This document shows positions 7,834 through 15,574 of a stretch of 43,473 nucleotides of DNA, in pieces (within the stretch, counting starts at the first letter, position 1; each line of letters opens with the position of its first letter). Position numbers and translations under genes: made by a program. Origin of the DNA: SIG480 sp045636165 (lineage in GTDB: Bacteria; Bacillota; Clostridia; Oscillospirales; JAAYXM01); contig JAZTWZ010000110.1 of the NCBI GenBank assembly GCA_045636165.1, forward strand, positions 1 through 43,473. The letters are read 5' to 3'. The notes below the pieces were generated by a model. It searched no databases. It had not been told where the DNA came from and saw only the letters and a program-made list of their open reading frames with translations.

Positions 7834-9333
7834 ATGGGAATAAGCGATAAAGAATTCCGTGAGCTTACTTTTACAGGTGTTCTCGAAGAAGATATAAAGA
7901 TAATGAAGGAAATTCTCGGCAATGACGAAACGGTTATTTTTCGCAGGTTTGAAAATATCCACGATAAGAAAATTCGCGGATGCGTTATATTTACGGAGCT
8001 TCTTGTAAACAACATCGTAATTGACCAGAATGTCGTAAAGCCGCTTCTTACCTTTACTCCGCGCGATTTTTCGCTCGGGGAAGAGCTCTCGGGCGAGCTT
8101 GCAAAGCGCGTTGTAAGCACGGATGAGGTAAAAACAAAGGAAAAGCCGTATGACGCGATAAGCGCACTTCTGATTGGCGACACGGTTGTTCTCATAGATA
8201 CCTGCTGCGCCTGCATTGTAGCAAACTCGAAGAAATATTCAATCAGAAGCATCGGCGTCCCCGAAACTGAGGATGCGGTATTCGGGCCAAAAGAAGGCTT
8301 TACCGAGCTTATAGTCGCAAACGCATCACTCCTCCGTCGCAAGGTGAAAAATCCAAAGCTCAAATTCCGCTTCTTCGAGGTGGGAAAGGTAAGCCGTACT
8401 CGCGTCTGTTTGTGCTATATAGACGGACTTTGCGAGGAAAAGATACTGGGTGAGATGATATCGCGACTCAAGGGTTTTGAGATAGATTCGATTCTTGATG
8501 TAAGCTATGTTGAAGAGCTTGTGGGAGACTCTCCTGCATCGCCCTTCGGTACGATGGGGAAAACCGAAAGACCTGATGTCGTTGCGGCAAAACTTTTTGA
8601 GGGAAGATGCGCACTGCTCGTTGACGGAACGCCCTTTGCACTCACGGCACCGTTTCTGTTTTTGGAGAACTTTCAGGCAAACGAAGATTATTATGAGAGC
8701 TTTTATTTTGCGAGTTTTGTGAGAATACTCCGCTTTTTCGCGTTCTTTCTTGCGGTGAGCCTTCCCGGAATCTATGTTGCGCTCATATCATACCATAAGG
8801 AGATGCTGCCGAAAAACCTGCTTGCAAGCATTGCGCTTTCACGAAGCTCTGTGCCATTTCCTGCGGCGGTTGAGATGTTTATTCTTCTTATATTGTTTGA
8901 CCTTCTTCGCGAGGCAGGAGTGCGGCTTCCTAAGGCAATCGGCGTAACGGTAAGTACGGTTGGCGCGATAGTTCTCGGGCAGAGCATAGTTTCTGCGAAT
9001 ATTGTTTCTGCCGAGATGATAATAATAGTTGCGATATGCGAGATAGCGTCATTTTTAACGCCGAAGCTTGAGAGCGTAACTTTTCTTATGCGGCTTATCT
9101 TCCTGATTCTCTCCGCAACACTCGGAATATACGGTTACGCAATAGGCGTTGCGGCGTTTTGCGCGTATATTTCCTCTCTTTCTTCGTTCGGAGTTCCGTT
9201 TACGGCGTATATAATTCCGAAAACGAAGGAAGGGGCAAAGGATAGCTATATCCGAAGTCCGTGGTGGAAGATGATAACGAGACCGTATGCAATTGCGAAG
9301 AGAAACCGTATTCGTTTCAAAAGGAGATTTTAA
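7834..9333 (+). CDS. gerA: Spore germination receptor A subunit (GerA/GerKA family)
   Basis: A 499-residue protein of the GerA family. A soluble N-terminal region (about 1-285) contains the typical LLIGDTVVLID and DVVAAKLFEGRCALLVDGTP stretches. It is followed by the membrane part, starting at RFFAFFLAVSLPGIYVAL near 295, with about five helices and a basic C-terminus. Germination receptors sit in the inner spore membrane and sense nutrients with B and C subunits, both encoded next. The family PGIYVA motif and the RSSVPFPAAVEMF stretch are present. The operon type (GerA, GerB, GerK) cannot be named from sequence alone. The ribosome binding site GGTGAT is weak. No clear sigma-G promoter was found in the 110 bases upstream. 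Confidence 0.93.
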   Translation: MGISDKEFRELTFTGVLEEDIKIMKEILGNDETVIFRRFENIHDKKIRGCVIFTELLVNNIVIDQNVVKPLLTFTPRDFSLGEELSGELAKRVVSTDEVKTKEKPYDAISALLIGDTVVLIDTCCACIVANSKKYSIRSIGVPETEDAVFGPKEGFTELIVANASLLRRKVKNPKLKFRFFEVGKVSRTRVCLCYIDGLCEEKILGEMISRLKGFEIDSILDVSYVEELVGDSPASPFGTMGKTERPDVVAAKLFEGRCALLVDGTPFALTAPFLFLENFQANEDYYESFYFASFVRILRFFAFFLAVSLPGIYVALISYHKEMLPKNLLASIALSRSSVPFPAAVEMFILLILFDLLREAGVRLPKAIGVTVSTVGAIVLGQSIVSANIVSAEMIIIVAICEIASFLTPKLESVTFLMRLIFLILSATLGIYGYAIGVAAFCAYISSLSSFGVPFTAYIIPKTKEGAKDSYIRSPWWKMITRPYAIAKRNRIRFKRRF

Positions 9334-9334
9334 A

Positions 9335-10309
9335 GTGAAGAGGCTTTTTATATTGTTTTTTCTTCTGTGCTTTTTTCTATCGGGATGTGCCGATTACAAT
9401 GAGCTCAATATGCAGGAGCTCGTAAGATATGCAGGTGTAGATTTTTCTGACGGCGAAGTTTCGGTAAGTATTGTCTCAGAGGGCGGCGAAGAAAAGAAAA
9501 GCTATTTATCGCGTGGCGAGAGCTTTTTTGAAGCGGTGCGAGAGATGTCGGGGAGTCTTGATAAAAAGCTATGGTGGGGGCATACCGAGAGCATCGTTTT
9601 CGGTGAAGAGGCACTTTCAACCTCGTTTGAGGGAACGGTGGACGCAGTTCTGAGAGCGAGGGATGTATATCTTGACATAGTTCCTATTTCGGCAAAGAAT
9701 ATGACGGCAGAGGAGGTTATAAAGGAATCGGTCGAGGGAGAAGCGGATGTGCTGTCGGTTTTTGCAAACGAGGGGAACTCACGGCATTTTAAGAGCGTTC
9801 CGCTGTGGAAGCTTCTTCGGGAGCGCGAGATGTATGGAGTATGTGTAATCCCTACGGTTGAAAAAAGAGACGGAGGTTTTTCCGTTTCAGGTGGTGCGGT
9901 AATTTCTGAAAAAGGCTTTTCGGGGTATCTTTCTGAAAACGAGTTCCTTTTTCTCTCGCTTCTTACCGATAAAACGGCAGGCGGATATCTTCCTGTAATT
10001 CGGTTTGATTCTTTACGCGAGGTGTCGTTTGAGATTCTCGGAAACAACCTCAAGGTGAGGAAATCGGGAGAAAAGGTTCTGATTGAGCAGGAAATAACAC
10101 TTTCTCCTGCCGAGGTTCGTGGAGAAGTGAGCGATTCGGAGATGCAGGAAGTGACGCGCCGCTTTCTTGAGGACGGGTATAAAAAGCTCATTTCTTCCGC
10201 GAAGACGCGGAACTTAGGGAATATATTTATGATAAAAGAAACAAAAGCCGTTCCCGAAACAGAAGTCAAGGTTTCCGTTAAAATCAGCAATGTTCTCGGA
10301 GGTGGATGA
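9335..10309 (+). CDS. gerC: Spore germination receptor C subunit, lipoprotein (Ger(x)C family)
   Basis: A 324-residue lipoprotein. The start is a GTG at 9335, eight bases after AAAAGGAG, one base after the gerA stop; an upstream in-frame start would lie inside gerA and is less likely. A short hydrophobic signal ends in the lipobox LSGC with Cys18 as the lipidated residue. The opening CADYNELN resembles the CWDxxE-type start of GerC proteins, and VDAVLRARDVYLDI is also family-like. C subunits are anchored on the outer face of the inner spore membrane. The stop is four bases before the next small gene. Confidence 0.9.
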   Translation: MKRLFILFFLLCFFLSGCADYNELNMQELVRYAGVDFSDGEVSVSIVSEGGEEKKSYLSRGESFFEAVREMSGSLDKKLWWGHTESIVFGEEALSTSFEGTVDAVLRARDVYLDIVPISAKNMTAEEVIKESVEGEADVLSVFANEGNSRHFKSVPLWKLLREREMYGVCVIPTVEKRDGGFSVSGGAVISEKGFSGYLSENEFLFLSLLTDKTAGGYLPVIRFDSLREVSFEILGNNLKVRKSGEKVLIEQEITLSPAEVRGEVSDSEMQEVTRRFLEDGYKKLISSAKTRNLGNIFMIKETKAVPETEVKVSVKISNVLGGG

Positions 10310-10313
10310 CGGG

Positions 10314-10508
10314 ATGGGAATTCTTCTTGCATTAATATATGCGCTTTTCATCATTCCGGGCTTCTTCCGCCGTGAGGGAAGGGAAAAGGTGCTATATACC
10401 GTCCTTTTTGCGATATCGCTCGTTGCGGCGTTTGTCGCAGGCGTTGCGGCACGTCAAGACCACATCGGCGCTTCGCTTTCTGGAATGGTTTCTATATTTA
10501 TGAGGTAG
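10314..10508 (+). CDS. Small two-helix membrane protein in the germination operon (D-subunit-like)
   Basis: A 64-residue protein starting at ATG 10314, eight bases after GGAGGTGG. It has two predicted membrane helices (GILLALIYALFIIPGFF and VLYTVLFAISLVAAFVAG) joined by a charged turn (RREGREK). No recognised domain. Small two-helix proteins called D subunits are known to be encoded in or beside germination receptor operons of Bacillus and to modulate receptor output; position and topology fit, but no sequence similarity is claimed. It is closely spaced with both neighbours (four bases before, three after). Confidence 0.72.
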   Translation: MGILLALIYALFIIPGFFRREGREKVLYTVLFAISLVAAFVAGVAARQDHIGASLSGMVSIFMR

Positions 10509-10511
10509 AGT

Positions 10512-11594
10512 ATGTCAAATGAAAAGATTTCAAACGGTGCAGGTGCGCTGATTATTGCGCTCGCAACAATGACAAACGCATTCTCCGTAATGCCCGGAAG
10601 CAGTGCAGGCAGATGGGTGTGGGTATCAGACCTTATCGCGCTCGCACTCTCTGTTCTTGTCGTATGGACTCTGACTTTTATATGCGATAAGTTCCCTTCT
10701 GACTCTTTCTGCGGTGCGCTTTATAAACTCGTCGGGAAGAAAGTCGGAGCTGCGGTTGGCGTAATATTTTCTTTCCTCGCGCTTCTATCGTGTGTTGTAT
10801 CGCTTACAGTTTTTTCGAGGTTTGTGCGCCTCACGGCACTTCCGCAGACATCGCAGATAATTATTCCGTTGCTTATAGCAACCGTTTCGGCACTTTCTGT
10901 ATCAAAAGGACTTTCTTCCTGCGAGGGTGCGGCACGGCTTCTGTTTCTGTTTGTTCTTGCAGTGTTCGTGTTTTTTTCTATATCCGGCATACCGCATATA
11001 GAAAAGAGCCTCATTCTTCCGAAAGGTAGAAATGCGGAATCTGTTCTCGCAGGTGCAGGCGAGGTTTTCTTAAACCGCTTTGGATATATTCCTGCGTTTA
11101 TGACGGTATATACGCGGATGTCGGAAAGAGATACAAGAAAAAAGTATGCGCTTTTTTCGGTCGTGGCAGTCGGTGTAATATTTGCACTTATCTCGCTTAT
11201 AACGGTTTCTGCGCTTGGCGAAAATACATCATCGGCAGATTTCTTCCCCGTATATACCGCTATGTCGCTTCATTCCGTCGGAGGCTTCATTCAGCATACG
11301 GAGATTTTTGCGTGCATCGCTATGGTGCTTTGCCTCTATTTTAAAGGCTCGGTGTGTCTTGCATTCTCAGATGATATTCTCGGCGAAATCTCGAGGACGA
11401 GGAGAAAATACGGTGTAGCTCTTCCTCTTGCTCTTATCTGCGCCGCATCTACACAGATTATATATCGCGATGTATCGTCGCTTCAAAGGATGCTTGAATG
11501 GAAAAGCGGGGCAGGTATAATCTTTATGCTCAATATATTGCTACCGCTTATTCTTTTTCTAATATGCCTTCTCAAAAGGAAAAATTTCACCTAA
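10512..11594 (+). CDS. gerB: Spore germination receptor B subunit (GerB-type permease, APC superfamily)
   Basis: A 360-residue membrane protein with about ten helices, related to amino acid permeases. It opens with KISNGAGALIIALATMTNAF, has the conserved-looking PSDSFCGALYKLVGKKVG near 65-85 and a charged segment around residues 200-210 (MSERDTRKKYAL). B subunits are the probable ligand-binding part of germination receptors. It is the last gene of the A-C-D-B set, three bases after the small gene. The ribosome binding site (GAGG in the previous gene's last codons) is modest, suggesting translational coupling. Confidence 0.9.
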   Translation: MSNEKISNGAGALIIALATMTNAFSVMPGSSAGRWVWVSDLIALALSVLVVWTLTFICDKFPSDSFCGALYKLVGKKVGAAVGVIFSFLALLSCVVSLTVFSRFVRLTALPQTSQIIIPLLIATVSALSVSKGLSSCEGAARLLFLFVLAVFVFFSISGIPHIEKSLILPKGRNAESVLAGAGEVFLNRFGYIPAFMTVYTRMSERDTRKKYALFSVVAVGVIFALISLITVSALGENTSSADFFPVYTAMSLHSVGGFIQHTEIFACIAMVLCLYFKGSVCLAFSDDILGEISRTRRKYGVALPLALICAASTQIIYRDVSSLQRMLEWKSGAGIIFMLNILLPLILFLICLLKRKNFT

Positions 11595-11658
11595 ATACCC
11601 CTTCCGCATAATATGTAGTGAAGGAAACTTCAAAACATGATTACGGGAGGTAAAGTAA

Positions 11659-12504
11659 ATGCCTGATAAGGTATTGCCCGGCCCGATTCACGGAAATGCT
11701 CCGTGTGTAAAAGAGGCTGTGTGTATCCATACAAAAAGAATCTACGATTCGTGCAGGGATAAGGAATGCATTGAGAATATAAGAGTATATCCCACTCGCT
11801 GTTCTCAGGAAATTTTAGATTGTGCAACAAGCGTAAAGCCACGCGATGCAAAGCTCTTGTGGACGAACATAGATGTACACGAGGTCACCTTCAACAGGGG
11901 CTTCTATACTGTTGATATCAAATTCTTCTACGAGATTACGGTAGAGGTCTGCTCATGTGCGGGAAAGACCCAGAAGATAAAGGGTCTTGCGATTTATGAC
12001 AAGCGCGTTATCCTCTTCGGCTCTGAAGGCGATGTGAAGATTTTCCACTCACGCCTTTCCCCGTGCGACAAGTGTGCAGACAATATGCCGCAGGCGTTTG
12101 TTGAGGCCGTTGACCCGATTTTTCTCGGTGCTGAGCTTTGCGAAGCAAGAAGAGTATGCACTCTCCCCGAGTGTGAATGTGAGTGCGACGAACTTTGTGA
12201 TGTACCGCGCTGCGTCCGTGATATTTTCGATGATGAGCTTATAACAAACGGCGGTTGCAAGAATCTTCTTGTAACTCTCGGTCAGTTCTCGATCGTCCGC
12301 CTTGAGCGCGATTCTCAGCTTCTTATTCCGGCTTATGATTTCTGTATGCCTGAAAAAGAGTGCGTAGGCTCAAGTGAAGACAGACCGTGTGACCTCTTCA
12401 GAAAGATTAAGTTCCCGGTTAATGAATTCTTCCCGCCCTCTGCGCGTGAGAGCGTGCATAATGACGGCTGCGAAAAGCCGCCGAAGGGCTGCTGCGGAAA
12501 GTAA
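11659..12504 (+). CDS. Cysteine-rich conserved hypothetical protein, possible spore surface protein
   Basis: A 281-residue protein without signal peptide or membrane helix and with 24 cysteines (8.5 percent). Many are paired or clustered: CSC near 93, CDKC near 130, ECECEC near 175, and CC at the extreme C-terminus. A beta-rich central stretch (TFNRGFYTVDIKFFYEITVEV) resembles the repeating strands of spore coat or exosporium proteins, but I cannot name a family. ATG follows GGGAGG by eight bases. It sits 64 bases after the germination operon in the same direction and is closed by a strong terminator. A spore role is inferred from neighbours and cysteine content only; metal binding is the alternative. 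Confidence 0.7.
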   Translation: MPDKVLPGPIHGNAPCVKEAVCIHTKRIYDSCRDKECIENIRVYPTRCSQEILDCATSVKPRDAKLLWTNIDVHEVTFNRGFYTVDIKFFYEITVEVCSCAGKTQKIKGLAIYDKRVILFGSEGDVKIFHSRLSPCDKCADNMPQAFVEAVDPIFLGAELCEARRVCTLPECECECDELCDVPRCVRDIFDDELITNGGCKNLLVTLGQFSIVRLERDSQLLIPAYDFCMPEKECVGSSEDRPCDLFRKIKFPVNEFFPPSARESVHNDGCEKPPKGCCGK

Positions 12505-12506
12505 AG

Positions 12507-12546
12507 AAAAGAACAAAGCAAGGCTTAAGCCTTGCTTTGTTCTTTT
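12507..12546. terminator. Perfect 40-bp palindrome, bidirectional terminator
   Basis: The 20-base arm 12507-12526 is exactly complementary to 12527-12546, with AAAA at one end and TTTT at the other, so it can stop transcription from both sides. It lies between the cysteine-rich gene (+) and spoVB (-). The last six codons of spoVB lie in one arm and its stop codon at the centre. Confidence 0.9.
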
Positions 12547-14054
12547 GGTATGAGCGTTTTTATATATCTTATCGGGTTTGTTCCGAGAGCAGAGAGTGAG
12601 ATGCAGTATGAAAAAATTCCACAAGAAGCCGAAAGGAGAATTGAACCGAAGATTTTTAAGACGATGTTTGTAAGAAGAGCGGAGAGAATTGAGGCAAGAA
12701 GCGGAGAGAAAAACCAGTTTGAGAATCTCGGTCTGATTGAGAGCGTTCTGCAAAGGCATACAAACTGCAAAACGGCGCATACTGCGCCCGAGACAATTGA
12801 GCCAAGCGCAAAGGCGGACATCCCGAGCTTCGGAAACCCTACACACCAGGTAAAGAAAAGCTGAATGACACCGCCTATGATTATGTAGATAGCTGATTGC
12901 TTCTGTTTTCCAATAGCGTTCAGAAGCGCGCCGAGAGAAATTTCGTAGTAGGAAATGAGCGTCGCGATACATAGCGGCAGGATGAGAGAAGTAGAACATG
13001 TGTGAGAAAAAAGAAGCTCGCCTAAAGGGTGGGCAAGCGGAACCATAACCGCCATAAGCGGCATTGCGAGAAGACCTGTCGCGTGAATTGTTTTTGCCGC
13101 TTTTCTTCGCATATCGGAAAAATCTTCCTTTGCCTTTGAAGAAGAAAGGCGGGGAACCATAACCGAGGTAAGAGATGCGATAAATGCTATGGGAAAAGAA
13201 AGGAGCGGCATAGTCATTCCGAAAACAACGCCGAAACTCTCCGTTGCGGCGACTCTTGAAAGCCCTGCTGCACAAAGTCTGCGGGGGATGAGCGCCGAGT
13301 TTAAAAACGAGAGAAGATTATTAAGCCCTGCCGCGGCAGAAACGGGGAGCGCAATAGAAATAAGCTCGCGGTATCGAGACGGTCGGGGCTTGTTCCGAGA
13401 AGGCCGCTTTTTTTCAAACCGAAAGAATATATGAAGAATAAACGCGCTCGAAAGCTCGCTTATTATCATACCGCAGATGATGAGGGTCACGGCGATTACG
13501 GGGTTTTCGGGACGGAAGAAGAGGAGAAGAGAGCAAACGGAGACTGCGCGGATAATCTGCTCTGAAAGCTCGCTTGTAATCTGCGGAGAAACTTTCTCTA
13601 CGCCGTAGAAGTAGTTTTTGTTGATGTTTTCAAAGCCCGTGAGGAAAAGGCAGACAAAGAGAAAAGGAAGAGAAGAAAGAAGACGCATATCTCCGAGAAA
13701 TGTTTCGCAGATTACTCTGCGGAATGTAAATGTAAGAAAAGCCGAGAGAATAACGGCAAAGGAAAAAAGCCTGAAAGCTCGCCCGACCGATGCTCTTGCA
13801 CCGAGAGAATCTCCAACGCCGTACCGCGCGGCAGAAACACGGGCGACAGCAACGGTGAGCCCTGTGAGTGTTATTGAAGAGAGAAGAGAATAAAAGGGCA
13901 TAACAAGCTGATATAAACCCATTCCCTCGGCGCCCGTGACGCGGCTTAGAAATACGCGGTATGCAAAGCCGAGAATCTGGAGAAGAATGTTTGAGATTGT
14001 AAGAAAGAAAAGATTACGAAAAACCGACTCGCGGCTGATTTTGGAAAAGAACAT
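12525..14054 (-). CDS. spoVB: SpoVB-like polysaccharide/lipid II-type flippase (MOP superfamily)
   Basis: A 509-residue membrane protein with about 14 helices. The N-terminus (NLFFLTISNILLQILGFAYRVFLSRVTGAEGMGLYQL) strongly resembles SpoVB and related flippases that move lipid-linked cell wall or cortex precursors across the membrane. SpoVB is needed for spore cortex synthesis in Bacillus subtilis; clostridial genomes often hold several paralogues, so a vegetative role is possible. It is last in the minus-strand run typA-pgeF, solute-binding protein, malQ, spoVB. Its ribosome binding site (GGGGG, seven bases before ATG) lies inside a strong hairpin at 14061-14089, so translation may depend on melting that structure. 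Confidence 0.85.
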   Translation of the reverse strand: MFFSKISRESVFRNLFFLTISNILLQILGFAYRVFLSRVTGAEGMGLYQLVMPFYSLLSSITLTGLTVAVARVSAARYGVGDSLGARASVGRAFRLFSFAVILSAFLTFTFRRVICETFLGDMRLLSSLPFLFVCLFLTGFENINKNYFYGVEKVSPQITSELSEQIIRAVSVCSLLLFFRPENPVIAVTLIICGMIISELSSAFILHIFFRFEKKRPSRNKPRPSRYRELISIALPVSAAAGLNNLLSFLNSALIPRRLCAAGLSRVAATESFGVVFGMTMPLLSFPIAFIASLTSVMVPRLSSSKAKEDFSDMRRKAAKTIHATGLLAMPLMAVMVPLAHPLGELLFSHTCSTSLILPLCIATLISYYEISLGALLNAIGKQKQSAIYIIIGGVIQLFFTWCVGFPKLGMSAFALGSIVSGAVCAVLQFVCLCRTLSIRPRFSNWFFSPLLASILSALLTNIVLKIFGSILLSASCGIFSYCISLSALGTNPIRYIKTLIPKEQSKA

Positions 14055-14060
14055 AAAAGC

Positions 14061-14089
14061 ACCCCCGTCATATAGCTTATGACGGGGGT
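14061..14089 (-). terminator. Strong hairpin between malQ and spoVB covering the spoVB ribosome binding site
   Basis: A perfect 12-bp stem (14061-14072 with 14078-14089) with a five-base loop. On the minus strand it is followed by GCTTTTATG, where ATG is the spoVB start. The T-run is short, so it may only partly terminate malQ transcripts; the second arm contains the GGGGG ribosome binding site of spoVB. Confidence 0.72.
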
Positions 14090-14095
14090 TGTATC

Positions 14096-15574
14096 TTATA
14101 TTCTGTTATGGGTAAGATTAAGGTTAAAAAGCTTATCGGAAAGCTCATCTGTAAGCGAATTTTCGGGTATTCTGAAACGCCAGTTTTTGTCGCTTAAGGT
14201 TGATGGTGTATTCATCCGCGCAGAGGTGGGGAGATTTAAAAAATCTTGGATAGGGAAGATTGCAAGTCGCGCACGGGAAGCCATCGCCGCGTTTATAATA
14301 GCATCGGGAAGGCTGGCTTTATCTGAAACACCGAGATAGCGCGAAGCAAAGGCGATTGTATTTTCTGAAGCTGCTTCAATAAAGCCAGAGAGTGTGTCGT
14401 TGTCGTGAGTTGCAGTATAGACAACGCAGTTTTCGGGGTGTTTGTGAGGAAGATAAAGATTTTCGCTATCTCCGTCAAATGCAAACTGCAAAACGCGCAT
14501 CCCGGGCAGATTGCATTCATCGCGCAGTTTAAAGACCTCATCCGTGAGAAAACCGAGGTCTTCGGCAATCATATCAAGCTCGGGCAATCTTTCTTTCACC
14601 GCATCGAAAAACTGCTTTCCGGGACCCTTTTTCCACACGCCGCAAGCGGCACTGCCAGATCTTGCCGGAATCGCCCAGTAGCTTTCAAAAGCGCGGAAAT
14701 GGTCAAGCCTCACCGTATCAAAAAGCTTTGAGCAGCGAGAAAGTCGCGATATCCACCACTCAAAACCGCTTTCGGAAAGAACATCCCAACGGTATGTCGG
14801 GTTTCCCCAGAGCTGACCGTCACGGGAAAAAGCATCAGGGGGACAGCCTGCAACCTCGCAAGGTGAGAGATTTTCCGAAACATTGAAGATTTCAGGGTGC
14901 GACCATACATCGCACGAATCGGGGGATACATATATCGGGACATCGCCGGTGAGAGAGATTCCGCATCTGTTTGCATAGTTCCGAAGATCTTTCCACTGTG
15001 AAAAGAAGAGAAACTGCTCAAATTTATAATAGTCTTCATCGCGCTTGTGAGTCTTTCGCCAGTTTTTAAGGCCGGTTTTATTCTTCAGTTCCTGCGGAAA
15101 AGCCTGAAGCGTAGCTCCGCCGAGTTCTTCGCGTATCGTCATGAATGACGCGTAATCGGCGAGAGGGTTGCCTGCGTCACAGCAGAAAGCCTCAAGTGAA
15201 TCAAAATCAGAAAATCGTTTGAATGCTGAGCGGAGAAGAGAGTTTTTCTTTGCGATAACCGATTTGAAGTCAACGCGACCGTGATTCGGGAGAAAAGAGT
15301 CCTCAAGTTCGCCTCTCGTTATAAGCCCTTTTTCAAAGAGCAAATCGGGAGAAATGAAGAGCGGGTTTCCGGCAAAAGAGGAAACGGACATATACGGAGA
15401 AAACCCAAGCCCGTGAGGGTTTAACGGGAGAACCTGCCAGGCGGAAAAGCCGGAGCTTTTCAGAAAATTGCAGAAGGAAAAAGCATCCCTTCCCAAAGTT
15501 CCGATGCCGTACTTTCCGGGAAGGGATGAGATGTGTGCAAGTATGCCGCTTTGGCGTTTTTTAGATTCTATCAT
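14096..15574 (-). CDS. malQ: 4-alpha-glucanotransferase (amylomaltase, GH77)
   Basis: A 492-residue cytoplasmic enzyme that moves alpha-1,4-glucan segments between maltodextrins, used in glycogen or maltose metabolism. It begins with RQSGILAHISSLPGKYGIGTLG, and shows the GH77 catalytic regions: VRLDHFRAFE (Asp nucleophile), MIAEDLGFLT (Glu acid/base) and THDNDTLSGF (third Asp). Length is normal for the family. Its start overlaps the stop of the upstream solute-binding lipoprotein gene in an ATGA, implying translational coupling, although no other glycogen gene lies nearby. Confidence 0.94.
   Translation of the reverse strand: MIESKKRQSGILAHISSLPGKYGIGTLGRDAFSFCNFLKSSGFSAWQVLPLNPHGLGFSPYMSVSSFAGNPLFISPDLLFEKGLITRGELEDSFLPNHGRVDFKSVIAKKNSLLRSAFKRFSDFDSLEAFCCDAGNPLADYASFMTIREELGGATLQAFPQELKNKTGLKNWRKTHKRDEDYYKFEQFLFFSQWKDLRNYANRCGISLTGDVPIYVSPDSCDVWSHPEIFNVSENLSPCEVAGCPPDAFSRDGQLWGNPTYRWDVLSESGFEWWISRLSRCSKLFDTVRLDHFRAFESYWAIPARSGSAACGVWKKGPGKQFFDAVKERLPELDMIAEDLGFLTDEVFKLRDECNLPGMRVLQFAFDGDSENLYLPHKHPENCVVYTATHDNDTLSGFIEAASENTIAFASRYLGVSDKASLPDAIINAAMASRARLAIFPIQDFLNLPTSARMNTPSTLSDKNWRFRIPENSLTDELSDKLFNLNLTHNRI

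Noticed and set aside
9502..10332. 276-codon minus-strand open frame opposite gerC
   Set aside because: Serine/arginine-rich shadow frame antisense to a well-supported lipoprotein gene.
11595..11658. CATAATAT near 11606 as a sigma-E -10 element for the cysteine-rich gene
   Set aside because: Only a partial match and no properly spaced -35 element; could be chance in AT-rich sequence.
12370..13275. 301-codon open frame on the minus strand overlapping spoVB
   Set aside because: Basic, composition-biased shadow of the spoVB frame without domain or ribosome binding site; spoVB has clear family similarity.
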